A stretch of 64,000 nucleotides of DNA from Streblospio benedicti (Eukaryota > Annelida > Polychaeta > Spionida > Spionidae), in contig CM032660.1 of assembly GCA_019095985.1 (NCBI GenBank), positions 28,158,598 to 28,222,597 on the forward strand, written 5' to 3'. Below, one piece after another: positions 58,001-64,000 of the stretch (the stretch's first letter is position 1; the number at the start of each line of letters is the position of its first letter). The position numbers and the translations under genes were made by a program. The notes under the pieces are model-generated. The model worked only from the letters and a program-made list of their open reading frames with translations. It ran no database searches and had not been told where the DNA came from.

Positions 58001-58647
58001 ACTGTGTGAAAGGAACCTGTGTCAAGGTTCTTGAGGTCAGTGCAACTGACCAACCACGTACGTTTGGTATCAAAGCTACAAAGGAAAGGCTTGTAATATA
58101 TTAGCACGATGGTGTGATAGTTCACCATTGTGGTATTTTTAGCCAAAAATACTGTAAAATTTTAGCCAAATTTTGGTCAATTTTAAATATTTCATTGAAA
58201 TACAAGTTTAATATAGAAACGAATTCATTTCAACACATGTTCAACTGTTAGTCTAGCACAATAGTTCAATTTACTAAACGATAACACTGACCTTCAATAC
58301 TAATAATTCTGTAGATTTTATTATTGGATGTTCAAGAAAATCTATAGGAGTGTGTGTGTATGTGTGTCTTTACTTGCATGTGTGATTTTTTATGCTTGCT
58401 ATTACATGTTTTATGGAGAGAAATCCTCTAAAAGAATCTATCCAGTCAAATAGATTTACATTTCTGTTTGTTTCCACTTCAACTTAAGTGGTTGTTCTCT
58501 TTAATGTTTTTTGTGTGCACTTTGCCCCTATAATGTTCTATCTTTCACCCACAGGCCCATGAAGAGAGCATATTGCAGTGTGGTTTTGCTCCGGGTGGAG
58601 CTTTGCTGGCATCTGGTGCATGCAACAAGACACTCGCACTCACGTGA
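55069..58647 (+). CDS. WDR38: WD repeat-containing protein 38 orthologue
   Basis: Nine exons: 55069-55134, 55614-55734, 56134-56250, 56406-56503, 56623-56703, 57214-57351, 57689-57770, 57920-58035, 58555-58647. All phases agree and give 303 residues (human about 314). Seven WD40 repeats fill the protein, as expected for one beta-propeller. Signature matches to human WDR38: GHKDEVNCVAFSPD, SVECLAFSFDSSQLCSGSWD, YLATGSWDHSVRLWDL, LASGSWDKTIRLWNP and a final ASGACNKT before the stop (human VSGAADQT). The start ATG is followed directly by the first repeat; an in-frame earlier start was not seen. Function is not established; the family is found in animals, with ciliary or testis links. The gene follows ODF2 on the same strand and faces ZNHIT6. 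Confidence 0.93.
55816..55975. mobile_element. MITE, TA-flanked, GTAGAACCTC-type ends (copy 4)
   Basis: In the second WDR38 intron. Left end CAGTAAAACTTCCAATTAA after TA; right end GGAGGTTGTACTG before TA. Inner words ACCACCTCTATAATAAGAC match the ODF2-intron copies. Confidence 0.75.
56831..56973. mobile_element. Foldback MITE in a WDR38 intron
   Basis: Inverted ends of about 34 bases with one or two mismatches: left contains ATACTTGTACTTTTGAACC, right GGTTCAAAAGTACAAGTAT, bordered by TCATCTTGAG/CTCAAGATGA. The spacer of about 75 bases has no ORF. Confidence 0.8.
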
Positions 58648-60760
58648 TAATGATTGTACACTGGAATCATGGGACATGTTTGGGTTGTACATAATTACCA
58701 TCTAACACAATTCAGTTGTAGATCCAGGGTTACTTGCTAGCCCCTTTTCAGTGTATCAATAAGATTTTTATTTGGTACATGAGCTTCAAATATTCTGGAT
58801 CTGCTACTGATATCACATTTGATTTTGTATGTTCATGACGTGCAACTGTACAGAAAATATTGAGCTTATTAATACCACATACTAAATGTAAAAGATTAGT
58901 AACTTTGCATTTCTAAATTGTGCATCCCCTAAACTTAAAATCCTGTTTGATTGTGACGGCAATTATATCACAAAATATTACCGATATATGAAGTTTTTGC
59001 CCTGCCACACAACCACTTTCAGGTTATTCAGTCTAGGAAAATCACAGCACAAAATATACCAAATTGAAGCTAATTAGGACACCATATCATTCTGCTTTTG
59101 TAGCAATATAATTAATATCATGTAACCATTCTCTATTAAGACAGACCTGAGGTACTACTGCTTTTAAGTGGTCTCAATGAAGAGATGGTCAATTTAAATG
59201 CTTGGTCTTATTATACAGGCGGGCTTAAACAAGTTGTTTGGAGGTTGTACATGTACACTGTACTGTATAATTTTGCCAAACAGAAGCTTAGCCCTGCAAC
59301 TCCTGAATGTTTGCTATTAGGTATTTGATAACGTATCATAAATAGATGAAATGTTTCTGTGTGTATGTAGGTGTTTTTATTGGTGTTAGTAGTATTGAGT
59401 GCCAATGAGCAATTCTTCCTGTTTCTAAATGTTATTAGTCAAACTGTTTGCCAAACTAAACTTATTAGTATTAGTAGAATATGACTAACCATACTGTAAC
59501 CCGGGTTCAGGTTTAATATTTAGGGGCACCGTGAAATGCATATCCTGGCATGCCACGATACGTGTTTCTCTGTGATGTCTGTATAATTTGTGAACGTTAT
59601 AAATGTTTGAAAATGGTCCCATGTTTAAAGTAAATCAATAAACACTATAGTGTCGTTAGGATGCTTCATATGCAATTTTAAGTTCATTTTCCATTGTGTA
59701 ATTTAAGACCAAAATCAATATGAGGGACCTATTACTTATCACACGCTGAAGCGTTGGTACTGGAAAAAAATATACATAGCTCAAAATCAAATATTTTATT
59801 CGCGGTGGATCATATTCAGTTATTTTAGGCACATGACACACCACGCCATATCATTATGCCCCGGCCACAATAGCAATTGAATAGCAAAATGACCAGAATA
59901 GCAATTTCTATTTTCAGCTGATTTATTATCTTTTTCCAACACCAAAACCTCAGCATGTTGTGATGATAAGTATGTCATCTACATTATGGAAATTGCACTG
60001 AAACAAGATAAATGCACATAAAACTTCATTTTAACGTCAAATTATTGTACAGTGATTTATTGATGCACATGCTATAAACATGTTCATCATGGATAAACTT
60101 GTCATGGTTTATTATACACAGATATCACGCGGAAACCAGAGCATTTCACTGCATCCCAGGTTATTAACCGGACCCCGGGTTACGGCGTGATGTGTCACAT
60201 TATATCTATTGCTACTGGTTGATAATCGTTGACAGACTAAATGAGTTCTATGTATATTTTAGATTGTATTTTGGGTCTAAGGATAAGGGTGGTTTAACTG
60301 TCATTTGTGATTTATTAAAAAATCCTATGGCGCTTTAAAAAAAACATGTATACTATAAAATTTACAGTGTTGTGTACGTGTATATACATTTTTGTTGTAT
60401 GGCGCCAAATGCATTTATACAATACAGCCAACCACTCATGACAAGGTCTAAGAACCTAGTCATTATGATAGGGTTATCATATGGTACATAAAGTTTACAA
60501 AACAAATTATTTCTGATGTACCCGGTAATATTTGAGAATAAGAAAATAAAATAAAAGCTCTTTAATCATAATGCGTTGTTTCAAACTTAGTACATATATT
60601 TTCATAATCTATTCATACCGGACTCCATTGAACTTAATATCTCCTTTGCATTGGGTTGATATAATAATGAACAGTCCACATTACAACAAATTGGGTACAA
60701 GCACCATCATGATTCATAAGTTGAAAAGTATCACAGAACGTAGGATCTGAATTCCTGATT
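58648..60760. other. Shared 3' region of WDR38 and ZNHIT6
   Basis: No gene. AATAAA at 59637-59642 followed by GTGTCG is a candidate WDR38 polyadenylation signal. A degenerate stretch at about 59130-59270 resembles the GTAGAACCTC MITE family but its borders are unclear. Confidence 0.45.
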
Positions 60761-63041
60761 CTATTCCATATTCTTAGTATTAACTTTTTCCGATAAGTCC
60801 TCCTTTCCCACACAAGTATCTTCAATTTTTTCTGCAGTCTTCTTAAGACTATCATCCATATGCTCAATTTCTGTATCCTCTATTTTTACACAGAAAACGT
60901 TCTTTTCTTTTGGAATTGCTTCGATTTCCCTTGGAGGATCTTCCATTTTTTTAATAACATTCTTGACCCCTCCATCCTCATTATCACTATTGTCTTCACT
61001 ATTGTCTTCACTACTGCTATCACTACTATTACCGTCTGAGTTTGATGATCCATCACATCCCATTTGTGCTGAGACTTTGGTTTTATAACAATCTATGAAA
61101 TCTTTTAGCACTACATGGACAGTAGGATACTCAATCACAGTTTTTCCACTTAAATTTTCTGTCAGGGTTTTACCCTGATCAAGTTCATCATACCTGACAA
61201 AGAAAATGTTCACAACAAAATAAAAGCAAAATTTATTTCTGTTAGCGAAGGTGTATTAAGATCTCTAACTACATAAATGTTTTACAATAAAATCAAATAT
61301 TTACAATGTAAATTCTAATCTACAATTTATAGGTAATTTGATCCTCACAACTTGATTTAGTGCAAACATCAATTAGTTTGAAATGGGATGGAAATTAATC
61401 ATTTTCAAGGACAGTAACATAAAAAAAACTTACACTGGTTGGTTGGCAGGCAAACCCTCTTTCTTTATAAATAGGCGCCAGTGTTGGCTGCCAGCTGATA
61501 CGTAATGCCTCAGTATGTGTCTTCGTGTTGGTTCTGATTCTGTGGGATGCATGTGTATCAACAAAGCTTCAGCCAAGGTTTTCTCACCGTCAACCCTGAG
61601 GAGTGAAACATTTTTTCTCAAAATTCTCTATAATATTATTCAATCCCACCAAATAAATGCAGTGGTACAATGTACTTGTAAGAAAACTTAAAATTTATGA
61701 AGACAATGATAGATGCACAGCACTGTAAATTGTTTTATGAACAAGTACATGTACTTACATAACCATTGTTTACTACCACAGACATTACGCATGCCTTTAC
61801 TTGGTTTCGTTAATTACTCTCATTAGTGCAATATATTGATTTAGATTATGACCAAATGCAATAAATGAAATGGTGGATCACACAAAAAACACAAAAAAGT
61901 GGATATTTTTCTGTTTTTTGGAAATGTTATCAATCTCTTGAGGCAAGATTCTATTCTAAGTTTGGAATGCATAACTGATACTTACAATGATTTAAAGGTT
62001 AAATCTGACTGAGGAAAAACCCACTCAACGTCCCCAGACAATTTTTCATTTTTCCAGTCTCTCATATTCCTGTGAAATAAATATTAATATAATCACTTAG
62101 TAAAGCTATATACATGTATTGGTACCAGAGTTGAATGGATTTATAAATGGTAGTATTTCCTGTCATGTATTCATATTTCAAGTGCATGGTTTTTAATTTA
62201 TTTCTTGATTTGTTGTTATATTATCGAATATTCTAAATATTATTTGGAAGCTAAAGTAAATCCAATTCAGGTTGTAGAACAAAACTGAAACTTATTGCAA
62301 ATTAAGATAAAATTTAATAGCATTTACACAAGTCTTGTTTTGTTGTTCTTTCTTTTTGTCATTGGATATGGCATAAATCGTAATTGAATTCCTTGTGACA
62401 TCGCCTTTTTTCCAAGTTTTTCCACCTAAAATGTAATACATTAAATTATAGTGCAGATATTTTAAAAAATTTTCAATATCACATGATCTATTCAAAATGT
62501 GTACACACACAATTATACTATAAAAAAATTCAAGACAACAAACGAGCTTGTTAATCCTGTAGTACAATGTACTCTTCAGACTTTTATGTTTGTTAATAAT
62601 ATTGAGTCTGAGGAAGCCCAAAGTATGGGTGAAAGGTTACAAGTTTTCTTGCATATATTATCCTTTGGTAATAAACTATATATTTATGTATAGATACCAG
62701 GATATATGAATTTACACTATAATACCATAAACCTTACCGTATTACATACTATTTGAAAATTGTAAATAAATCAGAGCCCCTGAAGTCTGCCAACAGGCAC
62801 GAAACAGTTGCAGTAGGGCAATTGTTATCATGTTATCTACTGGTTATCATTTAATGTGATATTATAACTACTCCTAATAACTGTAGTAGAGCATTTTCTT
62901 GAAGGAGTAGGTGTGTGATTAAAACATATTACTGTCCCCTTTTTATATTACTTACAAAGTGTGGTTTGCCGTGCCCTTTCCATTTAAAGTCTCGCTGAGC
63001 GTTATTGGCTTCTCTGCCAGCATCTTCTAGAAATCTATAAT
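60761..63041 (-). CDS. ZNHIT6: Box C/D snoRNA protein 1 (BCD1), 3' five exons
   Basis: BCD1/ZNHIT6 acts in the nucleus in box C/D snoRNP assembly with the R2TP chaperone. Minus-strand exons in order: 62956-63041, 62328-62425, 61986-62069, 61434-61595, 60761-61193, all with consistent phases. Matches to human: DYRFLEDAGREANNAQRD (human DYKFLEDTGRTADCASRD), GIQLRFMPYPMTKRKNN (human INLKLLPNGFSKRKEN), WVFPQS, YDELDQGKTLTENL and VIEYPTVHVVLKDF (human VIIEYPTLHVVLKGS). The N-terminal part with the HIT zinc finger is not in the window and should lie further right. After the conserved core the last exon adds about 105 residues, first Ser/Asp/Asn-rich and acidic, then Lys/Glu-rich, much longer than the short human tail. 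Confidence 0.92.
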
Positions 63042-63188
63042 CTACATTCAAAACAGACAAACTTAGCAAAAAATATTCACATTTGTTCCAACTCTCAATC
63101 ACTTGTAAGTTTCACTAATAAAAAGCTGAAATGATCATTGTTTGTGATGTTACATTCCTTTTTCTCAACAGTTACAAGCTTCAATAAG

Positions 63189-63666
63189 GGATCATTCACA
63201 AATGACGTCAGCTCATTTTTGGCAATTTTTTAACCCCCTCCCCGCCTTGTCACCTTTCGTCATCTTTGCAGCACCCCCCCTCCTGGTAAGTGACGTCATC
63301 TTTGCCTCAACCTCCCCCCCCCCCTGCGCGCGCGACATGGTTTCACGATGACATTTAAAATTGATTTAACTGTGCCGTTGTATAAATACATTTGAATATA
63401 TATATATATATGTCCATAATTTAGGCATCATTTTACAAATGTATTTAGGATATAAAGCAAACATGGCTTATGTGATAGCAGGTAGTAGATATATCACAAC
63501 TCACTTAACATGTCAGAAAGTAATTTCAAATACTGTTAAATAACTACTTTTTTTTCTTTTTTTTTCAAAAGGTTACATCACCCAAGTGCTATATCCCCCC
63601 TAGTCACCTTTCATCATCTTTTCGCTGTACCCCCAGCCCCCGGGTGATATCATTTGTGAACAACCC
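63189..63666. mobile_element. MITE with TAA target duplication (PIF/Harbinger-like)
   Basis: 478 bases. The left end GGGATCATTCACAAATGACG is mirrored by the right end CATTTGTGAACAACCC, and both borders carry TAA (63186-63188, 63667-63669). A 3-base TWA duplication is typical of PIF/Harbinger. The interior has two similar blocks (TCACCTTTCGTCATC and TCACCTTTCATCATC) and C-rich runs. No ORF. Confidence 0.75.
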
Positions 63667-63833
63667 TAAGGTCAAATGTGCAATAAGAACTTTACATATA
63701 ACATACAAGTTCTTTTGATGGAAATTCATTTATCCTGGATATAACATATATAAGTTTAACAATAGTTTTTAGACAAGGATAATACTCAGTTCATACACTA
63801 AGCTTTCAATAGCATCCGCTATCTTGTTCACAG

Positions 63834-64000
63834 TGGTTGACGTCATTCGTCGTCACGACACTGGGATCTCGGGAGATTCCCGGGTTGTAAGTTACCTGTT
63901 GATGACATACAACAAGTTGAATAGAGATCCGACCAGTAATTACAAGAAACAATTCGAGACGCTTCTATGTGATTTGAAAGAACGAGGTTCATTAGATGTG
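63834..64000 (+). CDS. Possible partial exon running off the window
   Basis: Open frame to the window end with no stop from 63773. After a plausible acceptor (TTGTTCACAG) it reads VVDVIRRHDTGISG, then YLLMTYNKLNRDP and YKKQFETLLCDLKERG, protein-like in composition. I do not recognise the family. It would overlap the expected 5' part of the minus-strand ZNHIT6 gene, so either the genes are nested or this frame is not coding. Confidence 0.3.

Noticed and set aside
1-64000. CRISPR arrays, operons, rRNA genes, virus-like elements
   Set aside because: Intron-bearing animal DNA; no spaced identical direct repeats, rRNA sequence, integrase, protease, capsid or envelope sequence was recognised.

Overview
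This is a window of an animal nuclear genome. Genes are split by many GT/AG introns, intergenic and intronic DNA is AT-rich, and there are LINE, SINE and MITE-type repeats. Two gaps of exactly 100 N mark joined contigs. The best-matching human relatives and the repeat types suggest a marine invertebrate (non-vertebrate deuterostome or spiralian). I cannot name the species.

Layout. (1) 1-6944, plus strand: 3' part of POLR3E (RPC5, RNA polymerase III), present twice around a 100-N gap; the second copy carries a LINE insertion and the true 3' end. (2) 11150-12217, minus: an intronless ELAV/Hu-family RNA-binding protein, tail to tail with POLR3E. (3) 12.2-24.6 kb: no convincing host gene; a LINE remnant, tRNA-derived SINEs, a 2.1-kb TC-rich satellite with a higher-order repeat, and a 0.93-kb duplication around a second 100-N gap. 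(4) 24660-50837, plus: a full coding set of ODF2/cenexin. The 18 conserved exons join in frame to 828 codons, close to human ODF2. (5) 55069-58647, plus: complete nine-exon WDR38 (303 residues, seven WD repeats). (6) 60761-63041, minus: 3' five exons of ZNHIT6/BCD1 (box C/D snoRNP assembly), convergent with WDR38. (7) A possible plus-strand exon runs off the right edge.

The main point of interest is ODF2. Its phase-0 introns hold up to eight extra open segments with acceptor sites in the right phase. Most also have a phase-0 donor and a length divisible by three. They encode low-complexity, charged or repeated sequence absent from the human core as I recall it, including a 485-residue segment with about eight 33-residue repeats and a 21-nt microexon worth exactly one coiled-coil heptad. 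This looks like a lineage-specific set of cassette or alternative terminal exons that would insert disordered loops into, or truncate, a centriolar appendage/sperm-tail coiled coil. ODF2 and WDR38 are both linked to cilia or sperm. In human, ZNHIT6 sits near the ODF2 paralogue ODF2L on chromosome 1, and WDR38 lies on the same arm of chromosome 9 as ODF2, so an ancestral linkage may be preserved here.
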